Positions 1 through 8,111 are shown, numbered from the stretch's first letter. The stretch is DNA of 64,000 nt from Methanobacterium sp. (GCA_018263005.1 JADFDH010000001.1:62001-126000); one strand, 5' to 3'. Numbers and translations are program-made. The notes: generated by a model not told the origin, from the sequence alone.

Positions 1-486
1 AGGTATGAAAATTAAAAAGCCCGACAAATCCGGATTTAATATAAGAGAATTAGGATCCATTATAAGATTGGGTAAGAATGATAGAAAGAACATCAAAGCA
101 AAATAAATAACAAACCCAATAAAAATAGGACTCCATTTGACAGATTTTCCAGGAGTAATCAGCGATAAGAAGCTTCTTTTATGTAAAAAATTAATTACTA
201 AAGCTATTGTCAGGATGTATAGGATATAAACAGAATCCTGGATGATGTAATTGACCAGTGGTCCCCATGCCATCACTTCTTCCGGGATAACTAAACTGTA
301 ACCATAAAAAACTGTCCAGATAATTATTATTCCCAGGATATAACGCCATAAGTTGTTCTTCCCTTTAAGGACCTGATCAAGAAAATCGCTCTTAGTAACC
401 TTTTTCGTATTAGATAATTTTTTACCGCATTTCTGGCAAAAAGCAGCATTTTCCGGGTTTTTAGATCCACACTCAGGGCAGTTCAT
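1..486 (-). CDS. zinc-ribbon membrane protein, probably CPBP-type, C-terminus off window
   Basis: The reading frame is open from an ATG at 484-486 to the window edge, giving 162 residues with no stop. Residues 3-20 form a zinc ribbon with two Cys-x2-Cys pairs (CPEC and CQKC). A charged linker follows, and then at least three hydrophobic membrane segments separated by short loops. A cytoplasmic zinc ribbon followed by multipass membrane helices is common in Methanobacteriales CPBP (CAAX protease-like) proteins. The diagnostic EExxxR and H motifs would lie beyond the window, so the CPBP call is inference. The gene is divergent from the small zinc-ribbon gene at 747. Confidence 0.6.
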   Translation of the reverse strand, partial: MNCPECGSKNPENAAFCQKCGKKLSNTKKVTKSDFLDQVLKGKNNLWRYILGIIIIWTVFYGYSLVIPEEVMAWGPLVNYIIQDSVYILYILTIALVINFLHKRSFLSLITPGKSVKWSPIFIGFVIYFALMFFLSFLPNLIMDPNSLILNPDLSGFLIFIP

Positions 487-649
487 AACATTTAACTTTT
501 GTTTTATAATATTATTAATTTTTTATCTTTAATAGTTTCAATTTAAAATTACAATTTTCCAGATTCCTTTGTTCTGGGCTTCCCAATCAATCAGAAGGGG
601 CTTCAAGATTTAAATATTCATAATCATATTTATAATAAATATATTCTAC

Positions 650-663
650 AATGATTAATCATT
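650..663. promoter_or_regulatory. perfect 14-bp palindrome upstream of a TATA box
   Basis: AATGATTAATCATT is a perfect palindrome. It lies about 20 bp upstream of a TATA-like element (TTTATATAAT, about 683-692) that would serve the small gene at 747. It sits in the space between two divergent genes. A site upstream of the TATA box would suit an activator better than a repressor. No regulator is encoded next to it. Confidence 0.3.
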
Positions 664-746
664 ATGTTTATTAACAAAAGGGTTTATATAATATAAAACT
701 AATAAAATAGTTTGAAATTATACGAACTAATTTATAAGTGGTAAGA

Positions 747-962
747 ATGAAACCTGAAGAAATGAATCAGAAATGTCCAGAATGTGGTTCTTCTGATAAA
801 AGGATCTCCCGAAGATGCAGTAGTAAAATAAATGATGCTCAATATATAGCACATTTACCACAAGGTGATGTAGGTTTAATTCGTTGCAGTCAATGTGGTT
901 ATATATTTGAATACTGCACTAACCCCCATCCTCCTTTGAAAGTAAATAAAATTGTTATTTAA
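747..962 (+). CDS. small zinc-ribbon protein
   Basis: A 71-residue soluble protein. Two Cys-x2-Cys pairs, CPEC near residue 10 and CSQC near residue 47, are placed as in a single zinc ribbon, and a further cysteine follows in the EYCTN segment. I chose the ATG at 747 because GTGG/GGTAAG lies just before it; a GTG at 738 is in frame but would overlap that ribosome site. A TATA-like element lies near 683-692. Basic and cysteine-rich content would allow nucleic-acid or protein contacts, but no function can be assigned. Confidence 0.6.
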   Translation: MKPEEMNQKCPECGSSDKRISRRCSSKINDAQYIAHLPQGDVGLIRCSQCGYIFEYCTNPHPPLKVNKIVI

Positions 963-997
963 ATAAAATGTAATTATTTTATAAAAAGGTGAAACTC

Positions 998-1054
998 ATG
1001 AAACCTCCATTTAAAAAAAGAAAATTGTTTAATAAAATCTTTATTCTATTTTAA
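998..1054 (+). CDS. possible 18-residue peptide or gene remnant
   Basis: A short frame of 18 codons follows a good ribosome site (AAAGGTGA, 8 bases before the ATG). The peptide is strongly basic at its start and hydrophobic at its end. It may be a real micro-peptide co-transcribed with the zinc-ribbon gene 35 bases upstream, or the 5' end left from a deleted gene. Only the ribosome site supports it. Confidence 0.2.
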   Translation: MKPPFKKRKLFNKIFILF

Positions 1055-1280
1055 ACTAAAACATACTCATAATTGTAGGGATGTTTTCCTCTACTGATTC
1101 ATTGGATAAAGGCCGATTTTTTACATAAATGTTCAGATGCGATTTTTAAATGACAAAGAGCTAATCCCAAAGTTTGTATTTTGGATTTTAAAAATAAAAA
1201 AACTGATACATTTAAGACACAAATATTAATTGTTTATTTTGAATTTAGAGCTTAGACATACATTTTTGTCCATAAAACTT
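1055..1280. other. AT-rich intergenic stretch, nothing recognised
   Basis: Between the short frame ending at 1054 and the tRNA promoter I see no open frame with a ribosome site, no clear hairpin and no repeat. Sequence composition is ordinary intergenic AT-rich DNA. Confidence 0.5.
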
Positions 1281-1288
1281 TTATATTT
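1281..1288 (+). promoter_or_regulatory. TATA box (box A) of the tRNA-Ser gene
   Basis: TTATATTT lies about 30 bases before the first base of the mature tRNA, the spacing expected of an archaeal TBP site given a short 5' leader. Confidence 0.5.
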
Positions 1289-1314
1289 CGTAGCTCAATT
1301 ATTTTTATTGTTTG

Positions 1315-1399
1315 GCCGGGATAGTCTAGTCAGGTAAGGCGCAGGATTCGAAATCCTGTTGAGCGGCGCTCGTCCTGGGTTCAAATCCCAGTCCCGGCG
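1315..1399 (+). tRNA. tRNA-Ser (anticodon CGA)
   Basis: The 85-base sequence folds as a class II tRNA. The acceptor stem is GCCGGGA/TCCCGGC with discriminator G. The anticodon stem CAGGA/TCCTG closes the loop TTCGAAA, giving anticodon CGA, which reads the serine codon UCG. The long variable arm has a GAGC/GCTC stem, as expected for tRNA-Ser, and the T arm is CTGGG-TTCAAAT-CCCAG. The 3' CCA is not encoded. I see no intron: the loop has the normal seven bases. Confidence 0.95.
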
Positions 1400-1520
1400 C
1401 TTGAAAATTATTATGAATAAGTTTAATTTAGTGTTATCATATATTTTTATCAAATGAGTACTGAAATATTGGATAACATGATAAAGGACACTAAATGATT
1501 AATAAATGATAGAGGATTAT

Positions 1521-2828
1521 ATGGATATAAATTCAGATAGGATGGGTGAAATCCTTGTCATATCTCCTGAAATTAGATTAGATGCTTATGGGGCAAGTAA
1601 ACTAGATGATTTTATAAAATCAAATTTAAAAGACGAGGACCATCTGGTTATTCTTAATCTCGAAGAAGTAACTTATCTGAGCAGTGGTGGGATTAGAACT
1701 TTCCTGGAATCTCATAGGATATTAACGGATAAAGGTGGGACTTTAATTCTTTGTAATGTGAAAAAATATCCAAGGGAAGTGCTGGAGATGGCTGGGTTTG
1801 ACCAGGTATTCCCCCTATATAATAATCTAGATGAAGCTATGGATAGCTGTATAAAACCTCAGGAGTATTCTGTTTCTGATGAAGAGTATTTAATGAGATA
1901 TGAAGATGATATCCTCTCCATAAAAACATTGAAAGTCACAAGTAAAGATAGTTCCCTTAAGGTATTAGGTGATGTTAAAAGCGTACTTACTGCCAGTATA
2001 ACATCAAAAGACGTATATTCCCGTAAATTTTCTGAAACTGAATATTCTATTGGTCTGGGGGGATTAGGTGAATATATAACGGATTATATTGGTATCATGG
2101 GTGAGATGATGACCATAGGCGGGACCATGGTATGGCTTCCCACAGATGAACATGACACACCTGATTTCCTAATACCAGAAAAGGATACGGGAAAGATAAC
2201 CATTCATACCGGGTTCAATGTAGCTTTAGATGGGGAATTTAATGATATAATTATGGTAGAAGCTAAAACTGATGCAGGCTTCAGTGTTGATAACTTATAT
2301 GATTCTCTATTTAAAATATCCCAAAAGAAAACTTCCTTTAAAGGCATTATCAGTTTAGCAATGCAGGCAGATATAAAAGATTTTTACAGTTCCGGAGTAA
2401 ATATTTCACCAATTGAAGATTTAGCACCGAAAAACCATGAAATGATCACTCATGAAGATAATATAGGGTCCTGGATGAATATCAACACCACAGGAAAATA
2501 TCAGGGCGAAACAATGGTTAGTTTTGGTGTGGGAGTTGATTTAAATAGTGATTTATCCCTATTTGATGAAAATGCTCTGGGTTCACTTTTTTATCTACAC
2601 CCGGCTAATATTGGGGATAAAACCATGCTCCTACATAATCATGCAGTTGTTTTCAAGCATTTACCTATATATGAAACATCAGATCTAGATGGCAGGATAA
2701 GGGAGATAGTTAATTCTGGAAATTTCCTGGACATGCGACATCTACTGGATAATACAAGGATAGAACGTGCTATTATTGGAATTTCATATATCCAGGATAT
2801 AATATTTGAAGATGGTATCATCCTATGA
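1521..2828 (+). CDS. STAS-domain protein with a long unassigned C-terminal region
   Basis: The first ~110 residues form a STAS domain of the anti-sigma-factor-antagonist type: an early EILVISP strand, a DxxxLVILNLEEV strand, then a YLSSGGIRTF segment where the phosphorylatable serine of SpoIIAA-like proteins sits. About 320 residues of soluble sequence follow that I do not recognise; they contain glycine-rich (GLGGLGEYITDY) and acidic segments. The ATG at 1521 is preferred because GAGGAT precedes it; an ATG at 1506 is in frame. No kinase or SpoIIE-type phosphatase is encoded nearby. STAS proteins normally act by binding a partner, which is not visible here. Confidence 0.7.
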   Translation: MDINSDRMGEILVISPEIRLDAYGASKLDDFIKSNLKDEDHLVILNLEEVTYLSSGGIRTFLESHRILTDKGGTLILCNVKKYPREVLEMAGFDQVFPLYNNLDEAMDSCIKPQEYSVSDEEYLMRYEDDILSIKTLKVTSKDSSLKVLGDVKSVLTASITSKDVYSRKFSETEYSIGLGGLGEYITDYIGIMGEMMTIGGTMVWLPTDEHDTPDFLIPEKDTGKITIHTGFNVALDGEFNDIIMVEAKTDAGFSVDNLYDSLFKISQKKTSFKGIISLAMQADIKDFYSSGVNISPIEDLAPKNHEMITHEDNIGSWMNINTTGKYQGETMVSFGVGVDLNSDLSLFDENALGSLFYLHPANIGDKTMLLHNHAVVFKHLPIYETSDLDGRIREIVNSGNFLDMRHLLDNTRIERAIIGISYIQDIIFEDGIIL

Positions 2829-2964
2829 TCAAATATGATTTAAGATTCATTTCAGGTGGTTCAAGATTTATTTAAAATGATTAAAGATTTAAAGATCACT
2901 TACAATTCAAATTCGATAGTGATTTATAAAAAATCAAACATATCCATTAAATAAGTGTGTTTCT

Positions 2965-3441
2965 ATGTGGAAAGTATCTAAATGGATTTATATTGTAACT
3001 ATATTACCTTTTTTAGCTGTAGGGATAGGTTTCATTTTTTTTGGATTTATAGCACCTCCCGAAGCGCTTACGGATGATGGACATAATCTTAAATTCTTTT
3101 ATTATATAATGGGTGTTTTATTCATATTCTTCCCATTAATTACCGCTTGGGGTGTGGTTTTGTTCTACAAGAGAATTAACGATAGGGAGACTTTTCTTAT
3201 ACAGGATGGTATTCATGGAGAAGCGGAGATCCTGCAACGTGAACAAACTGGTATCTATATAAATGAGCTTCCTCAGGTTAAATTTAGACTACTGTTAACT
3301 CTGCCGGATAGAGAGCCCTATGAAATGGAATATAAGGACGTGGTGAGTATGCTGGATATCGGTTCCATCACCGTAGGTAGCAAGTTACCAGTTTATGTTG
3401 ATCCAAACAATGAAAAAAATATACTACTCAGGTACAGTTAA
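2965..3441 (+). CDS. two-helix membrane protein, DUF3592-like
   Basis: A 158-residue protein. Two hydrophobic helices (about residues 8-30 and 45-68) are joined by a short acidic extracellular loop. A C-terminal domain of about 85 residues follows, with alternating strands (GEAEILQREQTG, KFRLLLTLPD, YEMEYKDVVS, GSKLPVYVDPNNEKNILL). This resembles DUF3592 proteins, where a small beta domain follows two helices and ends in a 'vyvdP..p' motif. Function is unknown. The CPBP gene starts six bases after its stop, so the two are probably co-transcribed. Confidence 0.5.
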   Translation: MWKVSKWIYIVTILPFLAVGIGFIFFGFIAPPEALTDDGHNLKFFYYIMGVLFIFFPLITAWGVVLFYKRINDRETFLIQDGIHGEAEILQREQTGIYINELPQVKFRLLLTLPDREPYEMEYKDVVSMLDIGSITVGSKLPVYVDPNNEKNILLRYS

Positions 3442-3447
3442 TATAAA

Positions 3448-4284
3448 ATGGTGGTTAGAATAAGCGATGATCAACCTGGAAGACCTTTTTCTCTTAAAAT
3501 ATTCCTTTTTATAGTTTTTGCCTTATCCTGGCCGATAATGATAATAAAGACCATTTGGAATCCTGGATTTTTTTGGACAGGTTATATCCTCTTATTGATT
3601 TCCATGTTCATGGTTGCAGTAGGTACTTTCATAGCGGGTAGATATGTTTTTAAAGACGGTTTTAAAGATGCTGGTTGGAGTTGGGGGAAACCAATCCATT
3701 ATCTATTGATTATTGGTTTATCATTACTTCTTTATGTGATACCGGCTTTTATTGGTCTTTCTTTAGGTCTTTATATTATGAATCCTGCTGTTGGTTGGTT
3801 TAATTTCCTATTAATGATGATTGGGTTTTCTTTAATCTCACTTATCGGGGGTTTTGGTGAAGAATTTGGCTGGCGTGGATATATGTTACCTCACTTGGCT
3901 CAAAGATACAGTAATCGAAAAGCTGTAATTTATCATGGCATTATTTGGTGGTTTTGGCATACTCCTTATCAGATAACTCTTTATATTTCGGTTTTTGCAG
4001 GCTCTTCTGTGGGAATGCTATTTGTTTTTATGAATTTGATATTGAGTACTTTGTTTGCGGTTTCATTTGCTTATGTCTGGGTAAATAGTAAGAGTTTAGC
4101 TGTTACATCTGTTTATCACTCTACAGGCGATGCATTTGGACAGTCAGTACAGGATGCCTTTAGTTACACTCAATTTATGGGGTTAGGCTGGTGGACACCT
4201 ATTGTTACGGGTTTAATTGGCGTAATTTTATTATGGAAAGGTAATTGGAGAAAACTCGATAAGTTCAGGAAAACTAGAGAATAA
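3448..4284 (+). CDS. CPBP family intramembrane metalloprotease
   Basis: A 278-residue multipass membrane protein with all CPBP (CAAX protease and bacteriocin-processing) motifs. EEFGWRGY at about residues 137-144 supplies the two glutamates and the arginine. HGIIWWFWHTP supplies the second motif histidine, and VYHSTGD holds the third. These residues are expected to bind zinc and cut substrate within the membrane. Substrates of archaeal members are unknown; ideas include prenylated proteins or peptides. It lies six bases behind the DUF3592-like gene. Confidence 0.85.
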   Translation: MVVRISDDQPGRPFSLKIFLFIVFALSWPIMIIKTIWNPGFFWTGYILLLISMFMVAVGTFIAGRYVFKDGFKDAGWSWGKPIHYLLIIGLSLLLYVIPAFIGLSLGLYIMNPAVGWFNFLLMMIGFSLISLIGGFGEEFGWRGYMLPHLAQRYSNRKAVIYHGIIWWFWHTPYQITLYISVFAGSSVGMLFVFMNLILSTLFAVSFAYVWVNSKSLAVTSVYHSTGDAFGQSVQDAFSYTQFMGLGWWTPIVTGLIGVILLWKGNWRKLDKFRKTRE

Positions 4285-4285
4285 A

Positions 4286-4576
4286 TCAGGGAGTTTTATA
4301 TTTTTTATCAAATCTTCTCCATGATTTAGCTATATATGGTTCGCATTTATCTAGTTCAGTTAAAAGACAAGCTCTTATGGTTTCAGTTTCTAACTTCTCT
4401 TTTTTATCCAGTTTTTTATTTATATTGGTAAATACTTGATTAATTATTTCATTCTTCTCTTCAACACTATATCCTGCATCAATAGTTGCTTTTTGGAGTG
4501 AACCTTTGATTTTATTTGGATCATATGGTTCAAATCCACCTTTTCTTTTTATCACTTTAGTCAAAATAATCACCAT
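4286..4576 (-). CDS. stand-alone ATP-cone domain protein
   Basis: About 90 residues that consist almost wholly of an ATP-cone: KRKGGFEPYDPNKIKGSLQKA matches the start of the nucleotide-binding cone found at the N-terminus of ribonucleotide reductases and in NrdR, and the ETETIRACLLTELDK segment matches its C-terminal helices. No reductase or NrdR zinc ribbon is attached, so it may sense ATP/dATP in trans. The listed ATG is at 4576; a TTG at 4564 preceded by GGTGAT is an alternative start. It is convergent with the CPBP gene, one base away. Confidence 0.7.
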   Translation of the reverse strand: MVIILTKVIKRKGGFEPYDPNKIKGSLQKATIDAGYSVEEKNEIINQVFTNINKKLDKKEKLETETIRACLLTELDKCEPYIAKSWRRFDKKYKTP

Positions 4577-4617
4577 TACATATTTTAAATTTTATGGAAT
4601 CTATTAATTTACCACAA

Positions 4618-4668
4618 AGTATAAATATGAAATTAGGTAACATATTACCTAAACAGGTAATATATTAC
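4618..4668 (+). promoter_or_regulatory. TATA box and tandem palindromic operators for the MarR-regulated pair
   Basis: A TATA-like element (TATAAATATG, about 4619-4628) is followed by two palindromes. The first is GGTAACATATTACC at 4636-4649 (one mismatched pair) and the second is GTAATATATTAC at 4657-4668 (perfect). Their centres, 4642.5 and 4662.5, are 20 bp apart, about two helical turns. Both cover the expected transcription start, where archaeal repressors usually bind. The MarR-family gene at 5532 is the obvious candidate ligand. Confidence 0.65.
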
Positions 4669-4689
4669 TTATTAATTGGAGAGAAGAAA

Positions 4690-5502
4690 ATGAACAAAAA
4701 AATAGAATACATAAATTCGATTATAATAGCCCTATTAGCTGTTCTTGCTACACTTTCAGGGTTATTTTGGAAAGGTTTGTATTCAAATGATACAATATCC
4801 ATAACCGCGCAAATGATGGGCCAGGATATGATTACATTAATAATAGGTATCCCTCTACTGCTAGCATCATTATTTTTAATCAAAAAAGGATCACTACGGG
4901 GAAAATTAATATGGATGGGAACCATATTTTACTTCCTATATACCTATGCATCCATGTCATTTGCAGCATCTTACAATTCTTTATTCCTGATTTATGTCTC
5001 ATTATTTTCAATATCCTTATACACATTTCTCTATGGGATGCTTTCGCTGAACACAGCATCCATCAAGGACAGTATCATACCTGGAAAGACAACAAAAATA
5101 GCTGGTTTGTTTTTAATATTTTCAGGAGCCATATTGGCATTAATGTGGACAAAAATGATAATAGATTCCATATTTGTAGGAGCAGCTCCAACGGCACTGG
5201 AAAACTACACCACACTGGTTATTCAATCCCTGGATATTGGGGTAGTATTCCCAGTAACACTGATTGCAGGTATTTTGATATTAAAAAACAATGAATGGGG
5301 ATACACATTAGTTCCCATACTATTAATAAAAGCAACACTCCTAGGAACAGCCATACTTTCTATGATATATTTCATGGCACAAAATGGAGTGGAAATAGCA
5401 ATAGCACAAGCAATATTCTTCATCATAGTCACTCTCGTGGGAATAACCATTTCAGTAACATTTTACATGAAAATAAAAGAAAAAAAAGCTAATATGAAAT
5501 AA
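4690..5502 (+). CDS. multipass membrane protein of unknown function
   Basis: A 270-residue protein with about eight hydrophobic segments spread over its whole length, starting with a lysine-rich N-terminus and ending in a lysine-rich tail. The ATG at 4690 is chosen because GGAGAG lies just before it; an in-frame ATG at 4594 would place the operator region inside the coding sequence. I recognise no transporter signature. The gene is followed after 29 bases by a MarR-family regulator, and both probably form one autoregulated transcript behind the tandem operator at 4636-4668. Pairs like this often encode an export or stress function. Confidence 0.6.
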   Translation: MNKKIEYINSIIIALLAVLATLSGLFWKGLYSNDTISITAQMMGQDMITLIIGIPLLLASLFLIKKGSLRGKLIWMGTIFYFLYTYASMSFAASYNSLFLIYVSLFSISLYTFLYGMLSLNTASIKDSIIPGKTTKIAGLFLIFSGAILALMWTKMIIDSIFVGAAPTALENYTTLVIQSLDIGVVFPVTLIAGILILKNNEWGYTLVPILLIKATLLGTAILSMIYFMAQNGVEIAIAQAIFFIIVTLVGITISVTFYMKIKEKKANMK

Positions 5503-5531
5503 TAAATAAAATATAAGCAGCGGACGATAAA

Positions 5532-6050
5532 ATGAAAGATCCAAATTTAAAACAACCAGGGAGAATAGAACACAAATTAATACAGAATCCCGGAAGACAA
5601 GAAATGGAACAATACACAATGGTATTTTTATTTATAATACAGCAGCGATGGAACTATTATATTGGAAAAAAACTTGCAAATGATAAAATAACAACTAAAC
5701 AATGGTTGATGATGATAATCATAGAGAATGCCTTTAACCATGATCCCTCCATGCAGGAAGTAGCCGATGCTATGAGCACCACTCATCAAAACGTTAAACA
5801 ATTAGCTGTCAGGTTAGAAACCAGGGGATTTATTAAAATAGAACGGGATCCGGAAAATAAAAGGATATTAAGATTAAAAACCACAGATGAATCACTTAAA
5901 TACTGGGAAGAAAGGTCACCAGAGGATTTAAAGTCCATAGCAGCAATATTTTATGGCCTGAATGATGATGAAATGCGATCATTATTCCAGGTTATGATTA
6001 AACTGGAATATTTATCAGGAAATTTATACGAAAAAGCAAAAGGACTATAA
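5532..6050 (+). CDS. MarR family transcriptional regulator
   Basis: A 172-residue winged-helix protein. An N-terminal dimerisation helix region comes first. Residues about 55-120 form the DNA-binding domain (ITTKQWLMMIIIENA, then MQEVADAMSTTHQNVKQLAVRLE as helix-turn-helix, and the wing FIKIERDPENKRILRLKTT with the conserved D-x-R-type wing tip). The C-terminal helices complete the dimer interface. It lies downstream of the membrane protein at 4690. The promoter palindromes at 4636-4668 have the length and symmetry of MarR operators, so autoregulation is likely; this is inference. The inducer is unknown. Confidence 0.85.
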   Translation: MKDPNLKQPGRIEHKLIQNPGRQEMEQYTMVFLFIIQQRWNYYIGKKLANDKITTKQWLMMIIIENAFNHDPSMQEVADAMSTTHQNVKQLAVRLETRGFIKIERDPENKRILRLKTTDESLKYWEERSPEDLKSIAAIFYGLNDDEMRSLFQVMIKLEYLSGNLYEKAKGL

Positions 6051-6129
6051 AAATTATTCAAAAAAAAGCATAAATAAATAAGATTTATTGAAATTTAAAA
6101 AAAGAAATAATATATGGTGGAATGGAAAA

Positions 6130-6663
6130 ATGAAAGCACTAGTGGTTTATGGTAGTAGATATGGTACAGCAGCAGAAATTGCCCAGGAAATAGCTAGGGT
6201 AATTGAAGAAGAAGGAGTTGATGTAGATTTAAAAGAAGATAAAAATGTTAAAAAATTAGATCCATATCCTTACGACTTAATCATAGTTGGTAGTGGAATT
6301 AAAATGGGAAAATGGACTAAAGATTCAATTAAATTCTTAAAAAAGAATAAAAATATACTTAAAGATAAAAAAGTAGCTTTATTTGTCAGCTGCGGCGCTG
6401 CCAATGAAGAAAAAAGCAGAGAAATGGGATGGAATGATTACCTAAAAAAAGTGGTCGATGAAAATTTAGAGGGTGAACCAGTGGACATGGGACTTTTTGG
6501 AAGCAAATATGATCCCCAAGCCAAACAAGGGCTCATGTATAAGATGACCATGAAATTCTGGAAAAAAGATCTGGAAGACAAAGGGTTTGATGCAGATAAA
6601 GCATATGATTTCCGTGATTGGGATGAAATAAGAGACTGGGCCAGGAACTTAGCCAAAATATAA
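6130..6663 (+). CDS. flavodoxin-domain protein
   Basis: A 177-residue flavodoxin fold. The FMN phosphate loop is visible as YGSRYGTAAEIA at residues 6-17, followed by the YDLIIVGSGIKMGKW strand-loop and a KVALFVSCGAA strand. It belongs to the flavodoxin-like group that includes HemG-type protoporphyrinogen dehydrogenases rather than the short electron-carrier flavodoxins; the exact partner cannot be told. The ATG at 6130 has GGTGG before it; an in-frame TTG at 6088 is less likely. It follows the MarR gene by about 80 bases. Confidence 0.75.
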   Translation: MKALVVYGSRYGTAAEIAQEIARVIEEEGVDVDLKEDKNVKKLDPYPYDLIIVGSGIKMGKWTKDSIKFLKKNKNILKDKKVALFVSCGAANEEKSREMGWNDYLKKVVDENLEGEPVDMGLFGSKYDPQAKQGLMYKMTMKFWKKDLEDKGFDADKAYDFRDWDEIRDWARNLAKI

Positions 6664-6710
6664 ATAAGATTACTAGAAAAAAATTAATATAAGAAAAAAG
6701 GGGGGATTTT

Positions 6711-7331
6711 ATAAGCGAAAAAAATCAAATATCAAATAAAAATGCAATAAGGGCAGGATTAATATTTTTCTTAGCAGGATCAGTAATATTAATGGGTATA
6801 ATAACAGCAGAAGCATTCTATCCTAATATGTATACATACACTACCCATAACAGTATGATCAGTGATTTGGGAGCGACAGAACCGCCAAACAGCATCATAA
6901 CCCAACCATCCGCAACAATATTTAACCTGAGCATGATAATCACCGGAATTTTAATTCTTACAGGTACATACTTACTATTTAGAAAATATAACGATAAAAT
7001 AGCTACAATTTTAATTGGATTATTGGGGTTGGGAGCTTTAGGTGTTGGTTTGTTTCCAGGGAACATTAATCCCCAGCATCCCATTTTCGCCATGATGACA
7101 TTTATATGCGGTGGTTTAGCTGCAATTTATAGTTACAGGTTGATAAATTCACCACTTAAATATCTAGCCCTAATATTAGGTATTACTACGCTGGTTTTCC
7201 TGTTCACCTTCCAGATTTTCATACCCCTCCTCGGAGGAGGAGGAGTGGAAAGATGGGTGGCATATCCCATCGTGCTATGGCTACTGGGATTCGGCGGATA
7301 TCTTACAGGATTCAATAATCAAATGAATTAA
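6711..7331 (+). CDS. DUF998-like membrane protein with apparent ATA start
   Basis: The first ATG in frame is at 6792, but starting there would cut the first membrane helix in half. The open frame extends upstream to an ATA at 6711 that lies four to five bases after a strong GGGGGGA ribosome site, exactly where ATG would be expected. In-frame codons between 6711 and 6792 include no ATG, GTG or TTG. From 6711 the product has 206 residues and six hydrophobic segments, with an SDLGATEPPN loop after helix one as in DUF998 proteins. Either ATA is used, or the ATG has mutated and expression is weakened. Function is unknown. Confidence 0.55.
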   Translation: MSEKNQISNKNAIRAGLIFFLAGSVILMGIITAEAFYPNMYTYTTHNSMISDLGATEPPNSIITQPSATIFNLSMIITGILILTGTYLLFRKYNDKIATILIGLLGLGALGVGLFPGNINPQHPIFAMMTFICGGLAAIYSYRLINSPLKYLALILGITTLVFLFTFQIFIPLLGGGGVERWVAYPIVLWLLGFGGYLTGFNNQMN

Positions 7332-7343
7332 TTTATTATTTTT

Positions 7344-8111
7344 TTATAAATCGAATTTAGGTTCAACAGAAACTGATTTAATCATTTTTTCAGCAGCTTC
7401 TACCTGATATGCACTTCCTTTAACCATCAACCACACTGAACCTTCCGCACCATTTACACCGCCACCTGCAATCAGTTCTGCCCTGGCACCGGTCAGGAGG
7501 TGAATCGCTTCAATTTCAGTAATAATATCTCCTGTTGTAGGCATCAAACGAGCACCATGGACTCCGGGAGTATTAAGAGCACGTGCCAGTTTATTAATAT
7601 TCTCATTAACTCTTTTTTCAAGGCCAACAGGATGGATTAACCGTACTCGACGCCCCACCACAGCCTGCAATGCAGCTCCAATAGTACCGCCATGTGGATG
7701 GCCTATCAGAACCCCTGCCTGTCCATCTGAAATATTGAGGGCATTTGCACCTTTTAAAACAATATCTCCTTCTTTTAAATCGTCTACGACATCGAAAATG
7801 GTAAGTCCTTTTTGCCAAACACCATTTCTAATTATCACATCACCAGGAAACTTGCTTTCATCCACCAGACGACCGCTTTCAGTTAGGGGCTGTCCCGGTG
7901 GTAGAACAACACCTCTGAAAAATCGACTCCTGGAAAATCCTTCTAACTGATTTATATCAGATAAAATCTCTTCTGCAACATAACCATTGGTAGTACCGGC
8001 AATGATAACCAGGGTTTTAGTATCAATCGATTCTTTAATAATTTTATAAGAAGCTATAGCCTTTGCTATTAACCTTTTACCGGCGGCGGGGGTAATTATG
8101 AACTGTTTCAT
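7344..8111 (-). CDS. conserved archaeal protein, function not recognised
   Basis: A 255-residue soluble protein with good ribosome site (GAGGAATAAC before ATG). It has glycine-rich loops (TTNGYVAEE, GHPHGGTIGAAL, AGGGVNGAEGSVWL) and an aspartate-rich stretch (DVVDDLKEGDIVLKGANALN), suggesting a nucleotide- or metal-binding alpha/beta fold. I cannot name the family. It is convergent with the DUF998-like gene and divergent from the GyrI-like gene at 8226. The composition fits the neighbourhood. Confidence 0.65.
   Translation of the reverse strand: MKQFIITPAAGKRLIAKAIASYKIIKESIDTKTLVIIAGTTNGYVAEEILSDINQLEGFSRSRFFRGVVLPPGQPLTESGRLVDESKFPGDVIIRNGVWQKGLTIFDVVDDLKEGDIVLKGANALNISDGQAGVLIGHPHGGTIGAALQAVVGRRVRLIHPVGLEKRVNENINKLARALNTPGVHGARLMPTTGDIITEIEAIHLLTGARAELIAGGGVNGAEGSVWLMVKGSAYQVEAAEKMIKSVSVEPKFDL

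Noticed and set aside
4911..5492. Two plus-strand frames rich in His and Ser inside the 4690 membrane gene
   Set aside because: They overlap the membrane gene in another frame, have no ribosome site and do not resemble proteins.
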